Positions 38,701-53,700 are shown, counted from the stretch's first letter. The stretch is DNA of 64,000 nucleotides from Tamarix chinensis (GCA_030549775.1 CM060174.1:6329391-6393390); one strand, 5' to 3'. Notes: generated by a model not told the origin, from the letters alone. A program made the numbers and translations.

Positions 38701-41700
38701 TATAAAATTATATTTTTTTAAGTAGTCAAATAAATGATACATATCTTTGTTAGATTGAATCATGCAATGTTTTTATTGTTAAAATATATAAATATCTTTA
38801 TTATTTCCTTGTGAAAAGAAAGCGGATCTAATATTCTTATTTCAATTATCAGCACTAGTAATCTTATGATTGTCTCTAATATTTACAATGTAATAAATAA
38901 TAATTACACATTTTATAGTCATAATACGATCACCTTTATTTTATAAAATTATATTTTTTTAAGTAATTAAATAAATGATAAATATCTTTGTTAGATTGAA
39001 TCGTGCAATGTTTTTATTGTTAAAATATATAAATATATTTATTATTTACTTGTGAAAATAAATCGGATCTAATATTATTATTTTATTTATTTGCACTAGT
39101 AATCTTATGTATGTCTCTAATATTTATAATATAATAAATGATAATTATACATTATATAGTCATATTATGATCACCTTTATTTTATAAAATTATATTTTTT
39201 TTAAGTAGTCAAATAAATGATAAATATCTTTATTAGATTGAATCGTGCAATATTTTTTATTGTTAAAATATATAAATATCTTTATTATTTCCTTGTGAAA
39301 ATAAATCGGATCTAATATTCTTATTTCAATTATCAGCACTAGTAATTTTATGATTGTCTCTAATATTTACAATGTAATAAATGATAATTATATATTGTAT
39401 AGTCATATTATGATCACCTTTATTTTATAAAATTATATTTTTTTAAGTAGTCAAATAAATGATAAATATCTTTGTTAGATTGAATCATGCAATGTTTTTT
39501 ATTACTAAAATATATAAAAATATTTATTATTTACTTGTAAAAATAAAACACATCTAACATTCTTATTTTATTTATCTGTACCAGTAATCTTATAATTGTC
39601 TTTAATATTTACAATGTAATAAATGATAATTATACATTGTATAGTCATATTATGATCACCTTTATTTTATAAAATTATATTTTTTAAATAATCAAATAAA
39701 TGATAAATATATTTGTCAGATTGAATCATGCAATGCTTTTTATTGTTAAAATATAAAAAATATCTTTATTATTTCTTGTTGAAAATAAAGCGAAGCTAAT
39801 ATTTTTCTTTCATTTGTGTACTAGTAATCTTATGATTGTCTCTAGTATTTGCAATGTAATAAATGATAATTATACATTGTATAGTCATATTATAATCACC
39901 TTTATTTAATAAAATTATATTTTTTTAAGCAATCAAAAAAATGATAATAAATGATAAATATCTTTGTTAGATTGAATCATACAATGTTTTTATTGTTAAA
40001 ATTTATAAATATCTTTATTATTTACTTGTGAAAATAAAACGCATCTAATATTCTTATTTTATTTATCTGTACTAATAATCTTATGATTGTCTCTAATATT
40101 TATAATGTAATAAATAATAATTATACACTGTATAGTCATATTACTATCACCTTTATTTTATAAAATGATATTTTTTTAAGTAGTCAAATAAATGATAATA
40201 AATAATAAATATCTTTTTTAAATTGAATCATGCAATGTTTTTTATTGTTAAAATATATAAATATCTTTATTAGTTGTAAAAATAAAGCGGATCTAATATT
40301 CTTATTTTATTTATGTGTACTAGTAATATTATTATTGTCTATAATATTTACAATGTAATAAATGATAATTATACATTGTATAGTCATATTACGATTACCT
40401 TTATTTTATAAAATTATATTTTTTTAAGTGATCAAATAAATAATAAATATCTTTATTAGATGGAATCATGCAATGTCTTTTATTGTTAAAATATATAAAT
40501 ATCTTTATTAACTATAAAAATAAAGTGGATCTAATATTCTTATTTCATTTATGTGTACTAGTAATATTATGATTGTCTCTAATATGTACAATGTAATAAA
40601 TGATAATTATACATTGTATAGTCATATTACGATCACCTTTATTTTATAAAATTATATTTTTTTAAGTAATCAAATAAATGATGAATATCTTTGTTAGATG
40701 GAATCATGCAATGTCTTTTATTGTTAAAATATATAAATATCTTTATTATTTACTTGTGAAAATAAAATAGATCTAATATTCTTATTTCATTTATGTGTAC
40801 TTGTAATCTTATGATTGTCTCTAATATTTATAATGTAATAAATGATAATTATACATTGTATAGTCATATTATGATCACCTTTATTTTATAAAATTAAATT
40901 TTATTAAGTAATCAAATATTTTAAGTAGTCAAATAAATGATAATAAGTGATAAATATCTCTGTTAGGTTGAATCATGCAATGATTTTTATTGTTAAAATA
41001 TATAAATATCTTTTTTATTTACTTGTGAAAATAAAGCGGATATAATATTCTTATTTCATTTATGTGTACTAGTACTCTTATGATTGTCTCTAATATTTAC
41101 AATGTAATAAATGATAATTATACATAGTATAGCCATATTATGATCACCTTTATTTTATAAAATTATATTTTTTTAAGTAATCAAATATTTTAAGTAGTCA
41201 AATAAATGATAAATATCTTTGTTAGATTGAATCATGCAATGTTTTTTATTGTTAAAATTTATAAATATCTTTATTATTTACTTGTGAAAATAAAGCGCAT
41301 CTAATATTCTTATTTTATTTATCTATACTAGTAATCTTATGATTATCTGACTCTAATATTTACAATGTAATAAATGATAATTACCTAGACCCGAATTTGA
41401 CTCAATCCATCAAAACTCTCTGATCCGACGCATCAAGTTAACCCGTAAATACTCAAACCCATTCCATCAAAGTGCACAAAATGACCCGACATCAAATTGC
41501 ACGAAATGACCCAAACGGGCTGAATCCACCTAGTCAAGTTAACCAAAAAATGACCCGAAGCCAACCTGACTTTACCAATCATGTTAACCTAAAATGATCC
41601 GAACCCGAGTCTGCTTAACCCGAACCCAACCCGACAAATTAACCTGGAACTGCAACAACCCGACTTAGAACCATCCCGACCCAAATAATGTAATGACCCA

Positions 41701-44700
41701 AATCCAAAATGACCCGACCCCACCCATAGCTGACCCGAGAATGACCTGACCCAAACCCAACCCACCCAACCCAATTGCCACCTCTATTTAAGAAACTCAA
41801 AACTAGAAACCCACCCATAGAACTTCCAAGGTCATAATAGATGCCCTTTATGGCACTAGGATCCAAAACACTAGGACTTCACAATTTGTAATCTCACTTA
41901 GAAGCATTAACATAGAACAATAAGAGCAGACTATGTCTAACAAAGGATATAGTTCATGAAAATCTTTATATAACTTTTTCATCAATCATTTATATAAGGA
42001 GCATCTACTGAACAGGATGATATGAAGTCCCACATTGTCAATACACTACCACATGTTGCTATTGTAGCAACACATTTCATATATAAAGTTGAGAATGACA
42101 TCGTATTTCACTTATTGCAGAAGGCACAATGCAAAATTTGCAAACCAATCCAAACACATGGAAAGAAGTAAGACATTGTTTCATAGTACAAGGATATGTT
42201 TGTCATGATTGTTTCCATTGACATTACTTGTGTCAGGGAACTAGATAATTCTGAGATAAGTACTTACTTTTGGCTAATATGACCCATTGCCATACAATTA
42301 AATAGTGGTTCCACAATAGCATAGCGGCTTTTTAATCAGCCACGACACAAAATTACCGATACGCTATGGTTTTAAAATTTCACATTTATGGGCCAGTAAA
42401 TCGCCAATAAATCGAAAAATATAGTCGATAATTTAGCAATTTATTGTAAATTCTTAAATCTACTGAAAAAAATTATCCATGATAATTTTTTCTTATTCAT
42501 TTACTACATATATCTTAGACCAAGTTACTATTGAAGTATAATAAAGTTTTTTTATTTATTACCTTTACATGTACTACTAAATATCAAGTCTTTTTTCATT
42601 CTAGGGCAAATTTAGGGTAATAACGATAATTTAGCATATAATGACTCACTTAAATGCTTCTAATATAACACACTAGTTTATTAAATATTTAAATTCAAAT
42701 GATTAATAAATAATAGTTAAAGTGTATGGTGAAATAAAAATAGAAATTCACATTGTGAAACATAATTTATTGTTTCACAACGCTCCGGTACCGCGACACT
42801 GCGACCTCAACCACGACATGATCACGACTTTATTGCTCGCACATTACTTTTTTTAAAAGTCCAAAACAATCCTTATCTTTTAACACAATTGTCTATATCG
42901 TGTTTTCAAACAAATAAAGAAAATTAAAGCACATATCCAAATATATCCATCAACTTAATATTCCCAAAAGAAACCTAGATGATACATCAAAGAAGGGTTG
43001 CATTTGAAATGGAAGGAAATTGAAGCAGTGGATCCCTTCAAAACCTTAGAATCCAGACATCTGAACAGCAAAAAAGGGCGGAAGAATTCCAAAACTAGTT
43101 ATTTGAAATTAATATGATGCATGAATACATTCGCTTGATCTTCAGGAAGAGATCAAAAGGAGTTGCAACTCTTTCCTGTTTTAACATCTTTTATAAGAAA
43201 ATTTCTTTTCCAGTCTATACCAGTGCTTTTTCACGAATCAGGTCATCTGAACAGCAAAAAAAGGGTGGAAGAATTCCAAAACTAGTTATTGGCAAGTAAT
43301 ATGATGCATGAATACATTCGCTTGATCTTCAGCTAGAGATCAAACGGATTTGCAACTCTTTCCTGTTTTAACATCTCTTACAAGAAAAATTCTTTTCCAG
43401 TCTATACCAGTGCTTTTTCACTACAGAGTATATTCTTCTTTTGGTAAGTAATCTTTTGCTACATAGCCAGAAGGCAAAAAATAAGAAAGGTAAAAAAAAA
43501 ATGAGGAAAGACAAAATTGACCCTCAATAACCATGCAACTCTCCCTAATACATCAAGATACCATGAATGCACCAATGCTTAAGTACATTCTGACTAGGAT
43601 TGGCTCAGAGAGGATGTATTCTTCGTTATTTTTCTGTCGTTTCGTCTGAGATCCTGGTCTGACAAGGATCTATTTGATTGAGGCTATAAGCCTTTGTCTA
43701 ACTTATCTGGAAAAGAAAATTAAGAAATGACAGAATACAAATCTAGAGTCACCTTGTTCTGAAATAGTTAGCACCCTGTAAATTCTCTGAACACAACAGG
43801 GATGTACATAGGTGTCTGAGCTACTCAATTCATCAGAGCACATCTTTTGGCCATATGCAGATTAACACTTGCGGTATCAACAAAGAAGTATAATTATGCC
43901 CATCATAATCAAATTTCATAAAAAGATACCAAAATCGCCGAGTGGATATGGGTGTCGTTTGACAACTTATTTTTGTTACATGGAAACTTCTATAGGCAAG
44001 CATTCCACATTTTGGAAACTTACCTGAAAGCAATAGTCAAGCAGAAAATTCAAAGATCATTTTCACCCAGTTTCTTAAAAAGAAAAATTTGACGAAACAA
44101 TATCATTTTGGGCAAATTTTTTTATAAAGAAAAAAAATGCATATAAACCCTCAACTTTCAGTCAGCCAGCCTTTACCACTTCACAGGAACCCTCAACCCG
44201 CGCATAGCCTCTCCCAATTCTCAGAAAACCTTGGATAAATTTTAGATACCTTTTTGCTCCAGTGAGTGGTTGCTAATGATAGCAAATCATTTATATTGAT
44301 TATGTGCTTATAATCATATTTGTAACATCGAAGTAAAAATATTTGATTTATATACATCCATAAGTCGACATAATATACATACACAAATTAATATTTGCCA
44401 TTTTCTAATACTTTTATTTATAGTTTTTTGAGAACTGAAGTTTCCCGTTTCCTTGTCTCCATCCAAATTTCCCTGCAACCAAGCACTTTTTGGCCACCAG
44501 GATTATGATAATCTTATTTGGTGAAATTCATATATTACGTTAAGACTGCCCATTTTAACAATGCAGGTTATCATGCATGCACAAAGAAAAATACCATATA
44601 ACAGGTCCACAGGTGAAATCTATTTATGAAGGAAGAAGAAACCAAGGCAACCTTCATGCCTACTGTCCAGGGAGAGGCTTAATGGTAGGGAGGTCCAAAG

Positions 44701-47700
44701 AAAAATACAAACACGCTACACAGCTCCACAAGCAAAGAGGTCACAAGACAATTCACCAGCCCAACAAAAATTGTAAAAATTACAAAAGGTAATTTAAAAA
44801 CTACTCTCATTTGTAAGAAGGATAACCTGGTGGCAAAGCAACTGAAGATCCTGACGCATGAGGCAGAGAAGTAACAGGTATCTGATTTGTAGCCCACCCT
44901 GTTCGGCTTAGAGCAGCACGAGCCTCCATGAAATTTTCAGCAATCAGGACAAGGAAGTGAGGCTGTTTAACATCAACAGGGGGGTCTGCTCCTCGAGGAT
45001 TGTGCTTTGCCTGTAAGGGAAAAGCAGTTATATCATCTATTCTAATTTTGATTTGGCATTAGCAAAATGCAAATAACTACAAGAATAATTTGTGACAGTT
45101 TGAGCATATTCATCAATGTGTACCAAAACAAGCAATGTCAAATCCACTATTTTGTGAAATTGAGCTAACTAAAGGATTGAATACCCACCGCAATGAATAG
45201 TGTAACCCCCCCCCCCCCAAAAAAAGCTCAATTTATAGACAAAGCCCCTTAACCACCTTCAATGTATGGACTAAGTTTTGAAAGAGACGAAAAGTTTGGA
45301 CCAATTTGGCCGCCTTTCCTTCAGCCAAATCCAATCCCTTTGTTCATCATTAGGCTATTTACAGATATCATAAGCCATAAAATATAAGCTTCCTATCTTA
45401 GAGAATAAAAAATATACAACAAAACTAAGAACATGGAAATTGCTACAACAGTGCATTGACAGTGACTCATGGTTCGGAAAATAAATACAATGATATATGG
45501 GGTAACTTCTCCATGATACAGAAATATGGGGTGCATTATTTGGATGACCAGACCTCATTTTTTGGTAGCTGTAATGATTAACAATGTATTATTGTTGAAA
45601 AACTACCTTTGTGCTTATTTTGGCATGGAAAGGAAGAGTCCCTATGTTCTTCGACTTTTTCCTCAACCTTTAATATGGGATGGGCATGACACAATAAGTT
45701 ATATAAGACAAGCAGTACCAATGCAGCAAAATAGCAGCCAGAGTCTCCATCAAAGTTATTCCAATGTTGCAGTATCGGAGCATCATGGATCATAAGTAGG
45801 GGTTGTGACCATTGTAGCTTTAATATTTCCCTAGGATGAAGACCTGTGTTTAGACAAATGATGGGTTAAGACAATGGAGAAGGCAAGGAGGTATGAGAAC
45901 AAGACTTGGGAGTGTCAACAAACACAGCAGTGAAAAAGAGGTCTGAGAATGAAGTTTGAAGGAGAAAGTGAAGGAAAACATGTGGCCCATGTTGATGCAG
46001 CACACACATACTAACGGTGCTTTAGTCCGACTTGGTTTTGTTCTTTATTCATCTTCAAATCTAGGTCTTTTGTTAACAATAAATGGCGATCTTTCGTATT
46101 CATCAGACATAAAAGGAAAAGTTCTAAAGAGATCTCCAGAGAGGGGGAGTCAAGATAGGGAATCCTTAGGGAAAAGATGGCTTTCTAGATTAAGCTGAAG
46201 CATATTTATTAAGATTGCTTAAGTTCTTGATGGAGAAACACCGTAAGGATTATTGGGTCGCTTGAATTCTGTTCCTACCACTAGTTTGGTTGGATGATAA
46301 AAATATTGAAGTTTTGTAATCTTGTATGTCTTGAATAGGTTTGCATAGTTCTTTGATTTGTACACAAGTGCAACCTGAACACTCCATAGCAGCTAAGAGT
46401 AAATCTTATTGTACACAAAACCCCTACAAATTGGTATCAAAGCCTAGTTTTTGAAATGACATCAGCTTTTGATAATAGGTTTGAATAGAAATTGTTGAAT
46501 GGGAAGAATAATTTTTTGCAATAGCAATGTATGTTCTTAACCAACATAGAATGCATGCAATCTTTAAAAGATAAGAAGTCTGTAGATGTGTGGATATGGA
46601 GATGGTCAAGTGAAAAGGCATAAGTTATGTGCAACAAGTACAATTCAGTCAACCCAGACTCCTAGAATCAAGTACAACATTATGGAGGAGAAGAATCAAG
46701 TACAACATTGAGGCAAGTCATAAAACCACTGTCGCAGTATTGGTGTATCGCAAATAATATTTTATATATCATGGCATGAATTTTTTATTTTATTCACTAC
46801 AAATATCAAGTCAGTATTGGTAAACATCGACAACATATTGACCGATATCCAATATTTTGGCAATATCACGGCAATAAATATGTGACTTTCTGAAATGGTC
46901 GCATTTTGGGAATTCTACATCACAATTAACCCAAAAATAGCAAAATTACGGCCGATACACAATTGCGGTACTGATATTTTATTGCATGCATTGAGGTCAC
47001 AAGCAAATAAGTTAACCTTGAAGAAAAATCTTTTCTCAATCAAGATGGAGGAAGAACACAATTGTAACTTTGTCTAAATACATTCAATTGATTGATTACT
47101 CAATTGGCAACTTTGAATGAAACCTTAAAAAAAGAGGATCAAGCGATCTTACTTTTGGCATCTCTCCCCAAACATTTAACTTCTTAGCAAGAAAACTCTT
47201 TTTTATATAGGAGGAGACAGTCATGGTTTTGCTCAAGGATAAAAAGTAAGGGGGTTAGGGTGATTAGAGACACCTACTTCAATGGATGAATCCGCTCTTA
47301 ATGTGGAAGAGCAACACAAGAAGAAGGGTAAAATGGAGACCAATCCCAGCATCATGTGTTTCTATTATGATGGGGTTTAGCACATTCAATCGAGGTGTCC
47401 AAACTGCAAATAAGATTTGATGAAATCAAAATTTAAGGAGAAGGGTCGCACAATAACCACAATAGATGATGACAAGCAAGAACTTGAATCCGAGATGTTC
47501 CCAACACATGTTGTAGGAATGATTCATTTAAATCCTACACGTAAAGTGAAGAGAAATTAGTCCCCTAGCTTAGCACATCAGAGATAAAAGTGGAGGGGAC
47601 TAGAGAATCGATATCAAGCTACATGATGGGAGAATTTAATATAAGAAGAGGTATGTTATCTTAATTCCTGAATAATGTTGGATGGTTTGAGTTTGTTTTA

Positions 47701-50700
47701 TCCACACAATGATGGATTATTGAAGGTCAATATATAGAGGATGTTGATCTGAGGAGGAAGAACGACCACAAACAACCTCTTTAGGCTTGACGGTGGAAGC
47801 ATTAAAGGAACTTTGATTTGAGCAAAGGCACTGTCAGGTCAAGGACGATGTTATGATCAAGCTCATTAATCAAGTATGGAAGCACATGAGAGCTTGAGGG
47901 AAGAGTTTTTAGGGTCCAACCATATATGCAAAGGCTAATTTCAAATCTATATAAACTATAAAGGACAAGGGCATCTTCAAGGAATGAGTTTGTAGATGTT
48001 GAAAGATCGACTACCGATGCAGTTTATAATTACAATATTTCACTTTAAGATACTATAGTTAGATGAGGGATGTATCATGGGACTTGATATAGTGCGACTT
48101 AGTCCTCATTATTAGGAGATATATTAACTCTAGATTATTAGGAATCAGTTAGTATCTTTCCTACGTGTAATTTAGGAAGTCTCAGCTACCTATGAAGATA
48201 TATATATGTATATCCTAATGTACAGAAGATATAAATAAGAAAAAAGAGAATCACAATTACTTAACTCTTTGTTTTTATGGTATTAGAGCTTGGTTTGCCT
48301 ATGCCTTCATCCAAAAACATGCCGGAAGTCACATCTCAATCCTCTAAAACTGAACCTCATCTTATAGCTCGGAATATACCTAAAAATCACCCTATTTAGA
48401 TCATGACAATAGTTGAATGGTGACAACTTTCTCCAATAGTCTTAATCTGTTCATATGTATCTTAGAGGGAGAGGAAAGACTGACTATATCACAAGAGATA
48501 CTAAACAACCTAACATGAAGGATCCATCCTATAGCTGAAGAGATAGGTACTAATTATCTTTGTAATTCTACAGCAAAAGAATTATGGGACAATGTCTCAC
48601 AAACGTACTCTGACTTAAGGATTCAATCTCAAGTTTATGAATTAACTCTTCAACTTGGAGATATTCGCCAAGGTGAGGATTCTGTGAGTAAATACTTTAG
48701 CTCTCTTAAAAGAATTTGGCAAGACCTTGAATTGTTCAATGATTATGAGTGGAAGAAACCCAAGGACTACAAGCATTACAAGAAGATGGTGGATGAAAAC
48801 CGAGTCTTTAAGTTCCTTGCAAGCTTAAACATTAAATTGGATGAGGTTTGAGGTCAAATTATTGGAAGAAATTCTCTGCCTCTAATAGGTGAGGTATTTG
48901 TAGAAGTTCGTATAGAAGAGAGTCAAAGACAAGTGATGCTTGGAAAGAAGGTTGCTAGAACAATCGGATATATAGGAGGATAAGCCCAAACTATCCCTAA
49001 CACTCAAGTAAATCGGAAATTCACACAGAATCAACGAATTGACAAAAATAATCTACGCTATGATTACTATGGAAAAACCTCACCACACTAGAGAAACTTG
49101 TTACAAGTTACATGGCAGACCTAATCAATTGTATACACCTAGGGCTAATGAGGCTGATTCATCTACTCTAAGTAAAGAACAATTAGATAAACTTCTTAAA
49201 CTGCTACAATCCTACTCCTCACCTAATACTCCTGTTGGAAATAGGTAGTGATTCTCTAGTACTCTCGGAAAATCTAATCCTTGGATCATAGATCTAGGGG
49301 CATCCGATTCTATGACAAGCTACCCTTATTCCTTTAGTTCCTACTTTCTGTGTTCTGGTATTAAAAAAGTTAGAATAGTTGATGGAAGTTTTTCATTTAA
49401 TGCTGGAAAGAAAACATTAAAATTTCAAAACAATTACTTTATATCATGTTCTACATGTTCAAAAACTTGCCTGCAATCTTCTCTCTATAAGCAAATTAGA
49501 CACTAAGTGCACCATCCTTTTTCTTCCTTCCATCATTGTTTTTCACGACCGGAGCTTGGAGAAGATTATTGAAACTGATAGAGAGATAAATGGATTCCAC
49601 TAATTTGATGAAACTACTTCTGGTTATAAAAAGGCTCAAGGGTTAAGTATTACAAGTTCAAGCTCCATAAATGATCAAGTTATGTTATGGCATAGAAGGT
49701 TAGGACATTCTAGTTTTCCCTATCTCAAGAACTTGTTTCCTAAGTTTTTTAAAGGAATTAATTACTCAACCATATCCATTGTGAGGCTTGTCACTTAGCT
49801 AAAGATCATCGTGTTTCTTTTCCTATACAACCTTATTCTAGTTCTAAACCATTTTATCTATTCCATAGTGATGTTTGGTGTCCATCTAAGGATAATACTC
49901 TCCTGGTAAAAAAAGGGTTTATAGCTTTCATTGAAGATCACACCAAAGCTTGTTAGGCTTACTTGTTGGAAAGAAAATATGAGGTTGAACAGAGATTTAA
50001 GGAGTTTTTCCCTATGATTAAAAATAAATTTCAAACTAAGATTGGTATTCTACGATCAGATAATGGGATTGAGTACATTAATAAATATTTAGGAGCTTTC
50101 TTAACCTAGAAAAAAAATATTTATCAATTAACTTGTCGTGACACACTTCAAAATAATGGAATTGCAAAAAGGAACATCAGGCACCTTCTTCAAGTAGCTA
50201 GAGCTATTATGTTCTCTATGAATGTTCCTAAATACCTTTTGGGAAATGCACTCCTCACTGCCTGTTATCTAATAAACAAAATTTTGTCTCGTGTGTTGAA
50301 TTATGAAATACCGTTACAAGTTATAAAAGGTTTCTTTCCAACATCTCGAATAACTACATATCTCCCTTTAAGGGTGTTTGGTAGTGTTTGTTATGTGTAT
50401 ATACCAAATGTTTTTAGATCAAAGTTAGATCCAAAAGCTAAAAAATGTATTTTCCTTGGTTATGTGTCCAATAAAAAAGGGTACAAGTGCTTTAACCTAG
50501 TTATAAAGAAAATTTTTAAGAGTATGGACGTCCACATTGTTGAGGACCAATCTTTTTATTTTCATAAAAATTCTCTTCAAGGGGAGAACACCAGTAAGAT
50601 AGACATTTTTTAGCAAACTTTGCCTACTTTACCTCCTCTTCAAGAACCTTTGATTGAACCATTAACTAAAAGAGTGGAACCTACTAATAATACCCTCAAT

Positions 50701-53700
50701 CTGAGATTACTTGATAATGTATGAAAGATAGGGGAGAAGTTACGCAAACTAATCATAACCCTTAACTTCTGGTTTATACCAAGAAGAAGTTTCCCAAATG
50801 CGCTAATAGTGATTACTCAAGCAGAAGTTCAATCCAATTTCCCGAGCAAGGGTCCTACAACTCAGAGTTATCCTTCCTTCACTTATATTTCTCCTCTATC
50901 TACTAATATGACTAATTTGTCCACTCCTCTTAACTTTCCAATTGCATTAAGAAAAGGTACTTGAGCCTCCATAAAACGCCTCATTGCAAACTACTTGTCG
51001 CATAAAAAATTATCTCACACTCATAGAGCTTTTGTGTCCAGGATCACTAATCTATTACCAAGAAATGTGATTAGATGATCCGAATTGGAGGATGACTCAC
51101 GTGGAGTATTACCAATTTACCCCAAAACAAGAAGATAGTTGGATGCAAATGGATGTTCACAATAAAGTGCAAAGCTATGGAAGTGTGGAGAGATACAAAG
51201 TGAGACTCATAGCAAAAGGATTTACTCAAACTCATCGCATAGACTACTAAGAGACTTTTGCTCTTGTTGCTAAGATGAACTCTATTAGAATTCTTTTTTT
51301 CCTCGCAGTCAATTACAACTAATTGATTCATCAATTTGATATAAAAAATGCATTCCAGAATGGAGACTTACATGTAGAGGTTTACATGGATCTGCAGCCT
51401 GGATTTGAAGAAAATCTCGGAAGAGTTATGTACCGAACCTCTGGATCTAGTTATGGGTCCCTGTACACTAAAATCTGGTTGTACTTTACCAGATTTATGA
51501 GTCTGTCTGCCTTTCTTCCCTATTTTTTTACAAATGCAAGTTCTGGGCTCATCTGAGAGAACTCAGCGATCTCCAAGAGTTAAACTCAAGAAATTCTCTA
51601 AGATTTTTCATACCTTTCTTATTCCACAAACCAGTACATATATTTGCTGAGAAAATAACTGCTAAATAACTGTTTCTGATTTCCTAATTCCCAGCAGTTA
51701 TTAATTATTCAAACACAATACTAACCGATAACCACTAACATGTGGCATGACACAACATAACAACACACTACCCTGTGACACAACATAATCTAACAACTTA
51801 CCCATAATAATCTGCCTTAGAACAAGTGGCAGTATCTAAAATAAACATTAATCACAATTAACTAAATATTTGACTTAATTCTTCCTTCCCCTCCCCTTCG
51901 TTGATATACTTTGTCAAATGGCACTATTTTAGCATTCTGGTCAGGTACCATAACAAGGCAGAGTTTGCAAGTTGAGATGGGCTAAAGCAATCACAAAGAG
52001 CTTGGTTGGTTTGAGAGGTTTGGAAATGTAGTAAGAAGACATGGCTTCTCACAAAGTCAAGCTTATCACCCTTTGGTTTTTAAGCATTCCATTAAAGGAA
52101 AAATAGTTATCTTGACAATATATGTAGAAGATATTATCATAGTTGGGGATAACTTGTCTGAGATCCACATGTTGAAAAACAAGCTGGAGGCCAAATTCGA
52201 AATCAAGCACCTCAGGAAACTTAAATATTTCCTTGGGATAGAATTTCCAAGATCAAAGGAGGGAATCTTTCTCAACCAACGCAAACATGTTCTTGATTTA
52301 CTCAAAGAGACGGAGATGATAGGTTCTAAGGTTGCAAAAACTCCAATAGATACAAATGTTACACTAAAATTAGCAACAACAAATAAGTTGGTGGTTCAAG
52401 AACGTTATCAGAGACTAGTTAGAAGATTAATTTATCTTTCGCACACAAGACCTGATACAGCCTTTGTGGTGAGTGTCGTAAGTCAACTTATGCATCCATC
52501 TAGGCCTACTCATTTGGAAGATGTGTTGGGAATTTTAAGATATCTAAAAGGAACTTTAGGAAAAGGTCTCTTGTTCAAAAATGAGGTCATGTCCAAATTG
52601 AAGCCTACACATATGCAGATTGAGCAAGTGATATAAATGATAGAAAGTCTACCTCGAGTTACTAGACTTTTGTCAGAGGAAATGTGGTTACTTGGAGAAG
52701 CAAAAAGCAAAGTGGTGTGCAAGGAGTAGTGCAGAAGCAGAGTTTTGTGCTATTGCCCATGGTTTTTGAGAGGTGTTATGGGTTAAAAAACTTCTAAATG
52801 AACTAAAGGTTCAAACACCTATACCTATTAAAGTCTATTGTAATAACAAATCAGCTATCTCAATAGCTCACAATCCAATACTATATGACAGACAAAACAT
52901 GTAGAAGTTGACAATCATTTCATCAAGGAGAAGATAGACAATGGAATGATATGCATGCCTCACATACCCACTACTAGTCAAATAGCAGAAATACTCACCA
53001 AAGGACTTCCTACAGCACAGTATAATAGGTTAGCTGGTAAGCTTCATGAGTGATATATTCATGCCAGTTTGAGGGAGTGTTGAAAGATTGATTGCCGATG
53101 CGGTTTATAATTATAATATTTGACTTTAAGATATTATAGTTAGATGAGGGTCATATCATGGCACTTAGTATCGTGGGACTTAGTCCTCATTATTAGGAGA
53201 TATATTAGCTCTAAATTATTTGGAATCGGTTCGTATCTTTTCTCCATGTAATTTAGGAAGTCTCAGCTACCTAAAAGGCTATATATATGTATATCCTAAT
53301 GTACAGAAGATATAAATAAGAAAAAAGAGATTCACAATTATTTAACACTTCATTTTTAGTAGAGTATGCCAAGAAAAGCATGGGATATCTGTGTTGGTCA
53401 ACACGACTAGCCCATGTTGACGCAAAATGCTCCACTCTGACTTGAATTTGTTTTTTATTCGTTGCCCACCTTTTCTTGTTTCTAGGTCATATGTTGCAAT
53501 AAAATGGTCTATTATGCATTCTTCAACTACAAATGCAAAAGTTTTTGATATCAATCGGAGAGATCAGAGAGTTGGAGAATCTGCAAAAGGGACACTTTAA
53601 AAAAAGAAAATCTTTCTAGATTAAACTTAAGCATAAATGTTAGGAATACATAAGTTCTCAAAAGAGAAACACGGCCACATTAAGGATTATTGTGTTCTTG

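Larger units (their letters stand above)
47997..53358 (+). mobile_element. Inner full-length Ty1/Copia retrotransposon, decayed
   Basis: Two 281-bp LTRs (47997-48277 and 53078-53358) start TGTTGAAAGAT and end TTTTTA. The 5-bp target duplication GTAGA flanks the element at 47992-47996 and 53359-53363. The primer-binding site TGGTATTAGAGC directly follows the left LTR at 48278, and a purine tract AGTTTGAGGGAG precedes the right LTR. Order is gag, protease, integrase, reverse transcriptase, RNase H, as in Copia. I count about 30 differences between the LTRs by eye, so the insertion is old. Stops and frameshifts interrupt the polyprotein, and a 532-bp insertion splits the reverse transcriptase. 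Confidence 0.93.

Noticed and set aside
37068..41385. Regular repeats that might be read as a CRISPR array
   Set aside because: The unit is about 242 bp with continuous similarity across the whole unit, no short repeat-spacer pattern and no cas genes. The setting is a plant intron.
41589..41866. Minus-strand frames rich in Gly and Trp
   Set aside because: They come from the GACCCGA repeat words and have no resemblance to a protein family.
52073..52636. A 187-codon intact-looking gene
   Set aside because: It is the reverse transcriptase C-terminal part of the inner Copia element, between that element's LTRs.
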